A DNA stretch of 64,000 bases from JANMGV01 sp037440405 (GCA_037440405.1 JBBIUE010000006.1:1-64000); one strand, 5' to 3'. Counted from the stretch's first letter, positions 7,719 through 17,242 are shown. Notes: generated from the sequence alone by a model not told the origin. Made by a program: numbers and translations.

Positions 7719-10505
7719 GTGTCCGATATCCCCGGTAGTGACCCTAATGAAAATGCTCTTCCACCTGGCGATCTTCCTGAGAACAGTGGTGAGGGAAAAC
7801 TGATTGAACAGCCTATCGAGGATGAACTCCGCGAAAGCTATCTGACTTACGCGATGAGCGTCATTGTCAGTCGAGCTCTCCCGGACGTCCGCGATGGACT
7901 GAAGCCAAGCCAACGACGGATCTTGGTCGCGATGAATGACCTGAATCTCACTCCGGGAGCTTCGCGAGTCAAGTGCGCAAAGATATCCGGCGACACCAGC
8001 GGTAACTACCATCCACATGGAGAAGCCGTCATCTATCCGACGCTCGTGCGCATGGCGCAGGAGTGGAACATGCGGCATGTTTTGATCGATAAGCAGGGCA
8101 ATTTTGGGTCCATTGCCGGTTTGCCAGCAGCCGCGATGCGGTACACGGAGGCTCGACTGTCTCCGGCAGCGGCGATGATGTTGGAAGATCTGAATCTGGA
8201 TACGGTTGATTTCATTCCAACCTATGACGAGCAGCGTACGGAACCGACGGTGCTCCCCTCCCGCTTTCCAAACTTGCTGGTGAATGGAACCACGGGAATT
8301 GCCGTGGGCATGGCCACCAGCATTCCGCCGCACAACCTTCGAGAGGTCTGCGAAGCGCTCATTCGACTGATCGATGACCCGGACATCACCATCGACGAAC
8401 TTTGCGAGATTATAAAGGGCCCAGACTTCCCAACGGGAGGAATCATCTGCGGTAGACTCGGTTTTCGGCAAGCCTACATGACGGGACGCTCAACCATTGT
8501 CGTCCGCGCTCGGACGTCGATGGAGGAAAACAAGAATCGATCGAGAATTGTTGTCCATGAAATCCCATTTCAGCAATTTCGAGACCGTGTCGTTGAGAAG
8601 ATTGCCGAACTGGTCAACCAAGGTCGCATCAAGGGAATCTCCGGGATCCGTGACGAAAGCGATCTGAACGAGCCTGTGCGATTGGTGATCGACGTCAAGC
8701 AGGGGCACGATCCAAACATTGTCCTCAATCAGCTTTATGAGTTCTCGCCACTGCAAGATTCCTTCTCGATGATCTTCCTCGCGCTGGTTGATGGCAAGCC
8801 GCGAGAATTGACATTGAAGGAAATGTTGCAAGAGTTCGTTCGGCACCGAGTGACGGTGATACGGCGGCGAACTCAATTCCTCCTCAATAAGGCTCGCCGT
8901 CGTAAACATACGGTCGAAGGTCTGTTATTAGCACTTGCTGATATCGATCGGATCATTCAGATCATTCGACAGAGCCGAACCCAGCAAGAAGCCAAAGAGA
9001 GGCTGATGGATGTCGAATGCCCAGCAGCGATGATGGCTCGAGCGCTGGGCGAAAGCGGTTTCTCCGAGTTCCAGCGAGAGCGAGGAGTTTCGGATGTCTA
9101 TCGATTGACCAGCGTTCAAACGGACGCCATTTTGCGGATGACCTTGGGTCAGTTGGCGGGGCTGGAACAAGAGAAACTTGCCAATGAGCATGCCGAATTG
9201 CTCGTCGAGATCCAAGGCTATCTGACCATTCTTTCCGATCAGCAGAACATCTACAACATCATCAAAGAAGAGCTGGCGGATATTGCCCGACGTTTTGGCG
9301 ATGATCGCAAGACGGAGATCAGCGGTGAGGAAATCGGCAACTTCGACATGGAGAAGCTGATTACGGAAGCGACGATGGTGGTTACCATCACCCATCGCGG
9401 GTACGTCAAACGCCTCGCCGCGACGACCTATCGAGCTCAGCGCCGCGGCGGCAAAGGAATCGCAGGTGCCAAGACGGAGGAAGAGGACCCGATTCAGCAT
9501 CTATTCGTGGCCAGCTCGCACGCTTACCTGCTGTACTTCACGTCTCAGGGCAAAGTTTACTGGCAGAAGGTCTACGAGATTCCAGAACTCAGTCGTGAGA
9601 GCCGCGGTCGAGCCATTGTCAATCTGTTGAACCTCGGTCCGGAGGAGAAGATTCTCGACTGTGTCGCGGTTCGCGACTTTAATTTGCCCGGACACTTCTT
9701 GATGATGGCGACCAAGCAGGGTTTGGTGAAAAAGACTCCGCTTGAATCGTACGCTCGCCCCAAAAAGGGAGGCATCATCGCTATTAAGCTGAAAGAGGAC
9801 GATGAGCTGGTCGATGTCGCCATTACCAAGCCCAACGATCAAATTTTGCTTGCCACGAGTGGCGGCATGGCGATTCGGTTTATGGAGTCGGACGTCCGCC
9901 CGACGGGTCGCAATACTTCCGGCGTGCGGGGTATTCGATTGAAGAAAGGAGATGTGCTCGTCGGCATGGTGGTGGCCGACCCTGAAGCCACACTGCTGAC
10001 CGCTTGCGCTAACGGATACGGAAAGCGAACGGACTTCGGGCCCGGTGACGAAGTCCAACCCCTGCCGGAATCGTCAAACGAAAACGATGATCAGACCGAA
10101 GAGGCCATTGTCCAGGACGAACCAGAACCCAACACCACAGATACGAGCGAAGATCAGGACGAAGCGACCTCCGCAAACCGCTACCGAACGCAGCGACGCG
10201 GCGGAAAGGGAATTATCGATATCAAAACAACCAAACGCAACGGCCCGGTCGTCGCCATCGTTCCCGTCAAGGACGAAAACGAAGTCATCATGATGACCAC
10301 GCGAGGCAAGATCCAGAGGATTCTCGCCAAAGATATCAGCACGATTGGCCGCAACACGCAAGGCGTTCGCATCATGAGTATGGATGAAGGGGACACATTG
10401 ATGGCGGTGGTTCGAGTGCCGATCGAGGATTCGTCGAACGGTGACAAAGCCTCGTCCTCAACCGATCAAGATGACACGGAAAGCCCGCAAACTGCGGATG
10501 AATGA
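7719..10505 (+). CDS. gyrA: DNA gyrase subunit A
   Basis: Breakage-reunion subunit of gyrase, which introduces negative supercoils together with GyrB. The 928-residue protein has the winged-helix/tower region with the active tyrosine in AAMRYTEARLS (Tyr142, equal to E. coli Tyr122) and a C-terminal pinwheel. The GyrA box QRRGGKG at residues 574-580 defines it as gyrase rather than topoisomerase IV. A second identical QRRGGKG is at 825-831, just after an acidic insertion of about 45 residues (about 772-820). The quinolone region reads HPHGEAVIYP, with Ala103 and Pro107 where E. coli has Ser83 and Asp87. It starts at GTG. truD follows after 3 bases; gyrB is not in the window. Confidence 0.97.
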   Translation: MSDIPGSDPNENALPPGDLPENSGEGKLIEQPIEDELRESYLTYAMSVIVSRALPDVRDGLKPSQRRILVAMNDLNLTPGASRVKCAKISGDTSGNYHPHGEAVIYPTLVRMAQEWNMRHVLIDKQGNFGSIAGLPAAAMRYTEARLSPAAAMMLEDLNLDTVDFIPTYDEQRTEPTVLPSRFPNLLVNGTTGIAVGMATSIPPHNLREVCEALIRLIDDPDITIDELCEIIKGPDFPTGGIICGRLGFRQAYMTGRSTIVVRARTSMEENKNRSRIVVHEIPFQQFRDRVVEKIAELVNQGRIKGISGIRDESDLNEPVRLVIDVKQGHDPNIVLNQLYEFSPLQDSFSMIFLALVDGKPRELTLKEMLQEFVRHRVTVIRRRTQFLLNKARRRKHTVEGLLLALADIDRIIQIIRQSRTQQEAKERLMDVECPAAMMARALGESGFSEFQRERGVSDVYRLTSVQTDAILRMTLGQLAGLEQEKLANEHAELLVEIQGYLTILSDQQNIYNIIKEELADIARRFGDDRKTEISGEEIGNFDMEKLITEATMVVTITHRGYVKRLAATTYRAQRRGGKGIAGAKTEEEDPIQHLFVASSHAYLLYFTSQGKVYWQKVYEIPELSRESRGRAIVNLLNLGPEEKILDCVAVRDFNLPGHFLMMATKQGLVKKTPLESYARPKKGGIIAIKLKEDDELVDVAITKPNDQILLATSGGMAIRFMESDVRPTGRNTSGVRGIRLKKGDVLVGMVVADPEATLLTACANGYGKRTDFGPGDEVQPLPESSNENDDQTEEAIVQDEPEPNTTDTSEDQDEATSANRYRTQRRGGKGIIDIKTTKRNGPVVAIVPVKDENEVIMMTTRGKIQRILAKDISTIGRNTQGVRIMSMDEGDTLMAVVRVPIEDSSNGDKASSSTDQDDTESPQTADE

Positions 10506-10508
10506 TCA

Positions 10509-11747
10509 ATGAAATCCCCGCGCCGCAGACATTCGAAGGCACGGCGGTCTTCAGTAAAACTGAAAAGTCAGCCAGAAGATTTTCAAGTTGAAGAGATCAG
10601 CCGATTTAAAGCGAATGGCGGCCCCTTCGCAGTGTATCGCCTGATCAAACGATCCCTGGGCACCCCAGAGGCGATCCAGTCCATTCTTCGCGCTTGGAAT
10701 ATCTCTCTGCAGCAAGTCTCGTATGGTGGCCTGAAAGATCGTCATGCGGAGACCCGTCAAACGATCACCATTCGCAACGGGCCTCCCAAGAACTTGACCG
10801 AACGGAACTTTCATCTGGAGTACCTTGGCCAGGCGTCGCGTCCGTTCACTTCCAGCGACATTGAGACCAATCGCTTTCATGTTACGCTTCGAAATGTGCG
10901 CGAGTCCGATCGGGAGAAATATCGATCGCGATTGGGAACGCTTCAAACATCCGGAATGGTCAACTACTTCGACGACCAGCGATTTGGTTCGCTCGGAGTG
11001 AGCGGCCGATTTATTGCCCAAGCCTGGTGTTTGGGTGATTACGAAAAGGCCCTCTACTTGGCGATGGCGGAGGAGAATCCACACGATCGACCCCGCGAGA
11101 AGGAACAAAAGGCGATTCTGCGCGATCATTGGGGAGACTGGAATGCTTGCAAGACCAAACTTGATCGATCGCATCGGCGTAGCATAGTGACATACTTGGT
11201 CGACCATCCGACTGATTTTCGCCGAGCCATCGCGCTGATTCGATCGGACCTGCGCAGCTTGTATATGTCGGCGTTCCAAAGTTATCTTTGGAACCGTCTC
11301 GTCAGCGATGAACTCGAGGAATGGCTCCTTCCGGAACAACGGCGAATGATCGCGAGTCGATGCGGTCCGCTGGTGGTTCCGACGCAACTCGATCAACCGC
11401 AGCGAATCGCTCTGTCGAAACGAGAAATCCCCCTGCCATCAGCTCGGATCGATTCTTGGGAGCCGGCGGTTCTTGAGCGGCTTGAAAAGATTTTGCAGCC
11501 GCTTGGTATGAATCACCGACAACTTCGAGTCAAGTATCCTCGCGACACGTTTTTCTCCAAAGGCCTACGACCGCTTTATCTGAGTGTCGAGCAGCTACAC
11601 CATCAGTTTTTGCTCAGTCGTCCAAGGCAACCGCCCAATCCGCGACAGGATCGCCCCATGCCAGTGACTTGGAATTTAGAACTGCGCTTCGATCTTCCGA
11701 GAGGAAGTTATGCAACCATGATCATCAAAGCGATCTTATCGGGCTAA
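10509..11747 (+). CDS. truD: tRNA pseudouridine(13) synthase TruD
   Basis: Converts uridine 13 of certain tRNAs to pseudouridine. The 412-residue length is near that of the family. Near the N-terminus QPEDFQVEEI is the typical TruD opening, and YGGLKDRHAETRQ contains the catalytic aspartate (Asp77, equal to E. coli Asp80). NRFHVTLRN and FDDQRFGS are further family motifs, followed by the TRUD insertion domain. The C-terminal segment RVKYPRDTFFSKGLR is also typical. The start codon lies three bases beyond the gyrA stop, so both are probably read from one transcript. The last 12 bases overlap the 3' end of the convergent small membrane-protein gene. Confidence 0.92.
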   Translation: MKSPRRRHSKARRSSVKLKSQPEDFQVEEISRFKANGGPFAVYRLIKRSLGTPEAIQSILRAWNISLQQVSYGGLKDRHAETRQTITIRNGPPKNLTERNFHLEYLGQASRPFTSSDIETNRFHVTLRNVRESDREKYRSRLGTLQTSGMVNYFDDQRFGSLGVSGRFIAQAWCLGDYEKALYLAMAEENPHDRPREKEQKAILRDHWGDWNACKTKLDRSHRRSIVTYLVDHPTDFRRAIALIRSDLRSLYMSAFQSYLWNRLVSDELEEWLLPEQRRMIASRCGPLVVPTQLDQPQRIALSKREIPLPSARIDSWEPAVLERLEKILQPLGMNHRQLRVKYPRDTFFSKGLRPLYLSVEQLHHQFLLSRPRQPPNPRQDRPMPVTWNLELRFDLPRGSYATMIIKAILSG

Positions 11748-12185
11748 TGCTATTTTCGAGGGTGCTGAGGTAGCCGATGTGATCAGTAGATAAAGTTGGC
11801 CCTGAAACCGAGAAATGTTGCCTGCCACGATCCAAGTCCGATCCCCAGACGTACTCTGAGAGGATTGGACGATCCGCTCAAGAAGCATGTTTTCGAGACA
11901 GATGAATTCGGTGGACTCCGAAGAGACGGTGACAAACCGAAAACGCCCATCTTTCATCCGGAATCGTCCCATGGAATCAGGAAGTTCTACACCTTCCTGA
12001 AACTGAAATGGACCGAAGCTAGCTGACGACTGTGTTGTTGCGTTTGAAGAGATATCTCCGAACCAGGGATCCTTGGAGGCAAAGTTGGTTAAGACGACGA
12101 CTGTCACGACAAAGGATGCCAGCCAAAAAGCGGGTGATTGACTGCCGCAGCGGGAAATTTTGATGAATCGATCGAGCAGCTTCAT
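11736..12185 (-). CDS. Small membrane-anchored protein of unknown function
   Basis: A 149-residue protein not recognised as a known family. A single membrane helix (FWLASFVVTVVVLTNFAS, about residues 19-36) is followed by a soluble region of mostly beta-type composition (SMGRFRMKDGRFRFVTVS) that should lie outside the membrane. The ATG at 12185 overlaps the stop codon of the upstream small gene (ATGA, 12182-12185), which argues for translational coupling and fixes the start. An in-frame start further upstream at 12257 would run deep into the neighbour and is less likely. Function cannot be inferred; the pair probably forms a small membrane complex. Confidence 0.7.
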   Translation of the reverse strand: MKLLDRFIKISRCGSQSPAFWLASFVVTVVVLTNFASKDPWFGDISSNATTQSSASFGPFQFQEGVELPDSMGRFRMKDGRFRFVTVSSESTEFICLENMLLERIVQSSQSTSGDRTWIVAGNISRFQGQLYLLITSATSAPSKIALAR

Positions 12186-12466
12186 TTCTTTTTTGGCATC
12201 GCGAACGAGTGCAAGCAAATCACAGTCCCCGCTGAAAGAAGCGCCCAGCCCAGCCAATCGGGCGGATCGATCGATTTCTTCGAATTCATCTGCATGTACG
12301 CTTGCGTTCCCAGGTTGCTGTCGGCCAACTGCGATCGTTTCGCAACCTTGTACAGCATCTTGGTGCTCGATTCGTTTAGTACCAACGAATCGACCATACG
12401 AAATTGAATTCCGAGTAAAAGAAGGATCACGCCCAGGACGAAATAGCGATGTCGATCGAGTTCCAT
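12182..12466 (-). CDS. Two-helix small membrane protein, unknown function
   Basis: A 94-residue protein with two predicted membrane helices, YFVLGVILLLLGIQF (about 6-20) and WLGWALLSAGTVICLHSFA (about 72-90), separated by a polar loop of about 50 residues. The chain ends in PKKK. It is not a family I recognise. The ATG at 12466 is chosen; a GTG lies three codons upstream at 12475. It is followed by the coupled gene at 11736-12185 through a four-base ATGA overlap, and both lie convergent to truD. The loop lies outside the membrane if the positive-inside rule holds for the lysine-rich tail. Confidence 0.65.
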   Translation of the reverse strand: MELDRHRYFVLGVILLLLGIQFRMVDSLVLNESSTKMLYKVAKRSQLADSNLGTQAYMQMNSKKSIDPPDWLGWALLSAGTVICLHSFAMPKKK

Positions 12467-12841
12467 GGCAAGCACACCAAGACTTGGGGCTGCGGAAGCG
12501 ACATCCCTTTCGATTCCCGCAAAAAAACGACGCGGCTAGACCTCACACCTCCATGGGGCCATACACAATTTCTTTATTTCGGTATCCACCGACGACTTCC
12601 CCAACGAAATCCTCTTGCCCCTGACAACTTACCCGTCTTGTCAAAAACCGGCCGTGAGGTTGGGTTGCACGGCTGAGTCTTCGCAGAAATTCCTAGAATT
12701 CTCAATTTTCCGCAATGTTCTCTCGTATCGATGGCTGTAACGAATACTGCAAACCAACAAAAATGAGACGATTGCCTGTAACCCGGAAGTAAGCCACCTC
12801 ATCTCACGATGAGCGGTGGCTGTCGATTTGGGAATAGACCA

Positions 12842-12912
12842 GAATGCTTGTGTCTTGAAGGACCGAAGTGCTTGCGTCTGACGGACCGGAGTTCTTGTTT
12901 CGTGATTGACGG
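12842..12912. repeat. Three degenerate tandem units of about 24 bp
   Basis: Units start at 12842, 12866 and 12889, with 12913 beginning a partial fourth. They share the pattern AGTGCTTGYGTCT followed by GGACCG; units 1 and 2 are the closest pair and unit 3 is more diverged. No coding function is seen. They could be a decayed repeat array or binding sites. Confidence 0.5.
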
Positions 12913-12922
12913 GAGTGCATGC

Positions 12923-12950
12923 GCACCGCCGCTGGTATTAGTAGCGGTGC
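12923..12950. other. 7-bp stem hairpin beside the degenerate repeats
   Basis: GCACCGC and GCGGTGC form a perfect 7-bp stem around a 14-base loop. There is no T-tract on either side, so an intrinsic terminator is unlikely. Confidence 0.4.
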
Positions 12951-13202
12951 AGCGCAAGCTGCCCGCTGGTAACAACTCCATGTAGCGCTCGCCCAAACTA
13001 TGGTTTCATTCCGCTGGCCTACGTTGCGGTAGCACCCAATGGGTCGATTGTTCCACAGAGTCTTGTTGGATTAGAATAAAGATCGTCAATGCTCGGTTCT
13101 ATTGTGCCCTAAGTTTCTCCACATATCCCACCTTTCGAGCGAACCAGCCAAACTTGCAAAGGAGTCGAGCGAGGCTGTGAACGCTGTGCTTGATCAATCA
13201 CC

Positions 13203-15569
13203 ATGCTTGACCGCTTTCAAACGTGCGTCCTGATCGTCCTTGGGCTCCTCGGCATCGGTGGAAATGGTGATGCCGCCGAGGACCGCGAAGTTCTTGCGAT
13301 TCTTGAGCGTCGGTGCGTGCAATGCCACAATCGCGATGATCGATCGGGTGGATTGTCGCTCGAGACGCGAGATGAATTTTTGCAAGGCGGAGACAGTGGT
13401 GCTTCGGTGGAGTTCGAGAATCTCGAGCGAAGCTATCTTCTGGAGCTGATCCGTCCCAAAGATGGCAAGGCTGACATGCCGAAGGCTGGTGCCCCACTTA
13501 CCACGGAAGAGTTCGAGGCAATTCGCTCATGGATAGCCTCTGGAGCGAACTGGCCCGCTGATCGAAAGTTGCGAGCCATCGTTGATGAGGAATCGTCCTG
13601 GTGGTCGTTCCAGCCGATTGCCCCGAGTCAGATTCCCGTCGATCCAAAAGCTGGCCAATCGCTAACCAGCCATCCCATCGACCGATTCGTCAGAGCCAAA
13701 TTAGCAGAGCACGGATTGCAACCCTCGCCACGTGCAGCTCGAAGAACGCTGATACGCCGAGTCTATTTCGACTTATTAGGAATGCCACCTTCGCGTGAAG
13801 AAGCAACGGCGTTCATCGAAGATAATGCTCACGATGCCTGGGAACAACTGATCGACCGCTTATTGGCGTCGCCGCGCTATGGCGAGCGATGGGCGAGGCA
13901 CTGGCTGGATGTGGTTCATTTCGCCGATTCGCACGGGTATGATAAGGACAAGCCAAGAGAACACGCCTGGCCGTATCGCGATTATGTCATTCGATCTTTC
14001 AATGAAGATAAACCTTGGTCTCAGTTTATTCGCGAACAGATCGCGGGAGACGTGTTCGCGCCATCCTCGATAGACGGCCTGGAAGCCCTTGGTTTCCTGT
14101 CCGCCGGCCCGTGGGACTTCATCGGCCATGAGGAACTCCCCGAATCGAAAATCGACGGCAAGATCGCTCGTCATCTCGATCGCGACGACATGGTACGGAC
14201 GGTGATTCAGTCTTTTATGAGTTTGACGATCGGATGCGCTCAATGCCACAATCATAAGTTTGATCCGATTCGTCAGGAGGAGTATTATCAGCTGCAGGCT
14301 GTGATCGCCGCCATCGATCGAACGGTGCGGACCTATTATCGCGATCCCGAAGTTGCGGCGAGACATCGAGGCATTCAATCTCAGATCGCGGAGATAAAAG
14401 CGCAACTTCTCGACAAGCACTTGCGAGACTACCGCCCAGCGAGGATTGCAGAACTGGAGGCAGCAATGGTTGCCTTGGAGACAGAACTTGCAGCCTTGCC
14501 CGCTCCAGACAAAGTCTACGTGGGAGCCGTTCATGACGGATCAGGAAATTTCGTTGGGACCGGAGTGCAAGGAGGCCGACCTCGCCCCATTTTCATCTTG
14601 GAACGAGGCGATGTGACTCGGCCCATTCGGGAAATGAGTCCAGGGTGCTTGTCGGGATTGGGAGCGATTCCTGAACCGTTCCGATTGCCTGAAGAGCATT
14701 CAGAAGGGGATCGGCGCGCGGCTCTGGCTGACTGGATTGCTTCGCGCGAAAATGCGTTTACCTGGAGAAGTATTGTTAACCGCGTCTGGCACTATCACTT
14801 TGGACAGGGGATCGTCACCACGCCAGATGATTTCGGACGCATGGGGGGGATTCCGAGTCACCCAGAACTTCTCGATTGGCTTGCCGCCGAGTTTCGTGAT
14901 ACAGGGCAGTCACTGAAGTCGCTTCATCGATTGATCTTGACGAGCGAAACGTATCAACAATCGTCGCTGGGAGGAAATGGTGATCGAATGGATTCGACTG
15001 CGATGGAGATCGATCCTGGCAATCGCTTTTTGTGGCGATCGAACCTGCGCCAATTGGATGCTGAATCGATTCACGATAGTGTCTTGTTCATTGCGGGCTC
15101 GTTGAACCTCCAGATGGGAGGTCCGGGCTACCGCGATTTTGTCATCGAGCGACCCGAACATTCACCTCACTATCGGTACGACCTCGCCGATCCGAGCGAT
15201 CCGGCGATTCATCGTCGGTCCGTGTATCGATTCGTGGTTCGATCGCAATTACAGCCGTTCATGAATACGCTCGATTGCGCCGACCCTTCGATTCAGGTTG
15301 GTGTCAGGAATCAAGGAAACTCCCCGTTGCAGGCGCTTGCGCTGCTCAATAACGCGATCATCTTGGTTGCCAGTGAAGCCATGGCCGAGCGACTCTACCG
15401 AAGTGGAGAATCGCTCGAACAACAGGTCGCTCTTTGCATGGAACAAACGCTCGGTCGCGCCCCGACCGACGTCGAGCAGAACCTGCTGGTGAATCTGGCT
15501 CGACAATACGGCATGGCCGAAGTTTGCAGACTGATGTGGAACTTGAATGAGTTCCACTTCATCGATTGA
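13203..15569 (+). CDS. Planctomycete cytochrome-c-like DUF1549/DUF1553 protein
   Basis: A 788-residue exported protein of the PSCyt1-DUF1549-DUF1553 architecture that is abundant in planctomycetes. A signal peptide (CVLIVLGLLGIGG) is followed by a haem c motif CVQCH near residue 40 within ERRCVQCHNRDDRSGG. DUF1549 begins near HPIDRFVRAKL (about 158) and includes a second CxxCH (IGCAQCHNHKFDPI). DUF1553 covers roughly the last 270 residues (WRSIVNRVWHYHFGQGIV, then NALALLNNA-type sequence). The biochemical role of this family is not established; it is usually encoded next to DUF1501 proteins, as here, where the next gene begins at the stop codon. Likely periplasmic and haem-binding. Confidence 0.92.
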   Translation: MLDRFQTCVLIVLGLLGIGGNGDAAEDREVLAILERRCVQCHNRDDRSGGLSLETRDEFLQGGDSGASVEFENLERSYLLELIRPKDGKADMPKAGAPLTTEEFEAIRSWIASGANWPADRKLRAIVDEESSWWSFQPIAPSQIPVDPKAGQSLTSHPIDRFVRAKLAEHGLQPSPRAARRTLIRRVYFDLLGMPPSREEATAFIEDNAHDAWEQLIDRLLASPRYGERWARHWLDVVHFADSHGYDKDKPREHAWPYRDYVIRSFNEDKPWSQFIREQIAGDVFAPSSIDGLEALGFLSAGPWDFIGHEELPESKIDGKIARHLDRDDMVRTVIQSFMSLTIGCAQCHNHKFDPIRQEEYYQLQAVIAAIDRTVRTYYRDPEVAARHRGIQSQIAEIKAQLLDKHLRDYRPARIAELEAAMVALETELAALPAPDKVYVGAVHDGSGNFVGTGVQGGRPRPIFILERGDVTRPIREMSPGCLSGLGAIPEPFRLPEEHSEGDRRAALADWIASRENAFTWRSIVNRVWHYHFGQGIVTTPDDFGRMGGIPSHPELLDWLAAEFRDTGQSLKSLHRLILTSETYQQSSLGGNGDRMDSTAMEIDPGNRFLWRSNLRQLDAESIHDSVLFIAGSLNLQMGGPGYRDFVIERPEHSPHYRYDLADPSDPAIHRRSVYRFVVRSQLQPFMNTLDCADPSIQVGVRNQGNSPLQALALLNNAIILVASEAMAERLYRSGESLEQQVALCMEQTLGRAPTDVEQNLLVNLARQYGMAEVCRLMWNLNEFHFID

Positions 15570-15595
15570 TTGAGGAGCTTTGGAGAACAACTTCC

Positions 15596-17113
15596 GTGAC
15601 GTTCCGCTGTTCGAATCGCCGCCAGTTCCTCAGTTCCTTCGGAGGAGGCTTGGGGAGCATCGCCTTAGCGTCCATGCTTGCCGACCAAGGCATCGCCCAC
15701 GGAAGCGAGCTTGATGATTCAAGCGGTGGCAGGGATCAGAAATCTCCACAGACACATTCTCATGGATCGATCTATCCGCGGAAAGCAAAGCGCGTGGTCC
15801 AGCTTTTCATGGCGGGAGCAGCAAGCCACATCGATCTCTGGGACTTCAAACCGGAGCTGATCAAGCGGCACGGTGAACCATCCGATTTTGGCGAGCCCGT
15901 GGAGGCCTTTCAGGATGGTTTGGGACCTTGGAAGAAGCCGATCTGGAACTTCCGGCCTTGTGGACAATCGGGCAAGCTTCTCAGTGAAGTCGTCATGGAC
16001 CTAGCACCATGCGTCGATGAAATGGCGTTTGTCCATAACATGGTCGGGAAATCCGGCGTTCACAGCACAGCAACACTCCTGCAAGCGACTGGGTTTGGCC
16101 TTCCAGGCTTTCCTGGCATGGGTTGCTGGATCAGCTATGGTCTTGGGGACGAAAATGAGAATCTACCGACGTTCGTGGTTTTGCCGGACCATCGTGGATT
16201 CGCCTCGAATGGTGTCAAGAATTGGGACGCGGCATTCTTGCCATCCCAACATTCGGGGACGGTGATCCGTTTGCAGGGGGCGAACCCCATACCGGACCTG
16301 CTACCCGATCAACGGGTCCTCTCATGGCGTCAATTCGACCCTCAGAGAGAGTCTGCGCTGCGGGAATCGCTTGCTTCATTGAACCGCAGTCATGCTGAAC
16401 AACATCCATTGGACGAAACTCTGGAGAGTCGCATTCGAAACTACGAACTCGCGGCGCGCATGCAACTGGCGGCTCCGCAGGCCCTCGATTTTTCGGATGA
16501 GCCACAATATATGCTCGACCAATACGGAATTGCACCTGATGGTCGTGCTTGGCCGGAAGAAATCAATGCCGAGGAGGAAGCGGATGCATTTGGTCGAAAG
16601 TGTCTTGCCGCAAGAAGATTGCTGGAGCGAGGGGTACGCTTCGTGCAGATTTGGTCGGGCAACGACAACGGTTTTCCAAGGCGAAATTGGGATTCGCATG
16701 AAAACGTCGAGCGTGATCACGGTCCACTCGCGCGTGGAATGGCGCGAGGAGCCTCCGCTTTAATTCGCGATCTGAAGCATCGAGGAATGCTCGAAGAGAC
16801 GCTCATACTTTGGACCACCGAGTTCGGAAGGATGCCCTCAACGCAAGGGGGACTGGGAAGGGATCACAACCCCTATGTATTTACGAACTGGCTGTGCGGC
16901 GGCGGAATACGGGGAGGGATCAGTTACGGTCCGAGCGATGAGTTCGGCTACAAGCCGCTGGATCGGTCGAATCCAACTCAGGTTTATGATATCCACGCCA
17001 CGATCCTCAAGTTGCTCGGCTTTGACCACACGAAGCTGACCTTCCGCCACAGCGGAATCGATCGACGGCTCACCGATGTGCATGGCCGTGTCATCGAGGA
17101 GTTGATCGCTTAG
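15596..17113 (+). CDS. DUF1501 (sulfatase-like) protein with Tat-type signal
   Basis: A 505-residue DUF1501 protein, partner of the preceding DUF1549/1553 gene. The chosen start is the GTG at 15596, because GGAG at 15582-15585 lies 10 bases upstream and because it puts NRRQFLSSFGGGLG at the N-terminus as a Tat signal. An in-frame TTG at 15566 overlapping the previous stop is the alternative. Motifs of the alkaline-phosphatase-like fold include LFMAGAASHIDLWDFKP, HSTATLLQATGFG, ESHEN-type metal-ligand sequence near NWDSHENVERDHG, and WTTEFGRMPSTQG with GRDHNPY. Substrate is unknown; the pair is thought to act in the periplasm or at the surface. Confidence 0.92.
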   Translation: MTFRCSNRRQFLSSFGGGLGSIALASMLADQGIAHGSELDDSSGGRDQKSPQTHSHGSIYPRKAKRVVQLFMAGAASHIDLWDFKPELIKRHGEPSDFGEPVEAFQDGLGPWKKPIWNFRPCGQSGKLLSEVVMDLAPCVDEMAFVHNMVGKSGVHSTATLLQATGFGLPGFPGMGCWISYGLGDENENLPTFVVLPDHRGFASNGVKNWDAAFLPSQHSGTVIRLQGANPIPDLLPDQRVLSWRQFDPQRESALRESLASLNRSHAEQHPLDETLESRIRNYELAARMQLAAPQALDFSDEPQYMLDQYGIAPDGRAWPEEINAEEEADAFGRKCLAARRLLERGVRFVQIWSGNDNGFPRRNWDSHENVERDHGPLARGMARGASALIRDLKHRGMLEETLILWTTEFGRMPSTQGGLGRDHNPYVFTNWLCGGGIRGGISYGPSDEFGYKPLDRSNPTQVYDIHATILKLLGFDHTKLTFRHSGIDRRLTDVHGRVIEELIA

Positions 17114-17189
17114 AAATGGCGGAACGGATGTCGCAGTGGTTATACACGTCCAATTAGCCCAGAGAAGCTATCCGCTCCCGCATGAAGGT

Positions 17190-17213
17190 GAATGAGTGAT
17201 GAACCACTCGTTC
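17190..17213. terminator. Putative hairpin between convergent genes
   Basis: GAATGAGTG and CACTCGTTC pair over 9 positions with one G-T pair and a 6-base loop. It lies between the DUF1501 gene (+) and the lipoprotein gene (-), where a shared terminator would be expected, but lacks a T-tract. Confidence 0.3.
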
Positions 17214-17242
17214 CTCTCGGAACCGTTCTTGTTGGTATAGTT

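Larger units (their letters stand above)
12467..13202. other. Long intergenic region with degenerate repeats
   Basis: About 736 bases with no believable gene. It should hold promoters for the divergent small-membrane-protein pair (-) and the DUF1549/1553 gene (+). Inside it are short degenerate tandem units (12842-12912) and a hairpin (12923-12950), listed separately. Confidence 0.5.
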
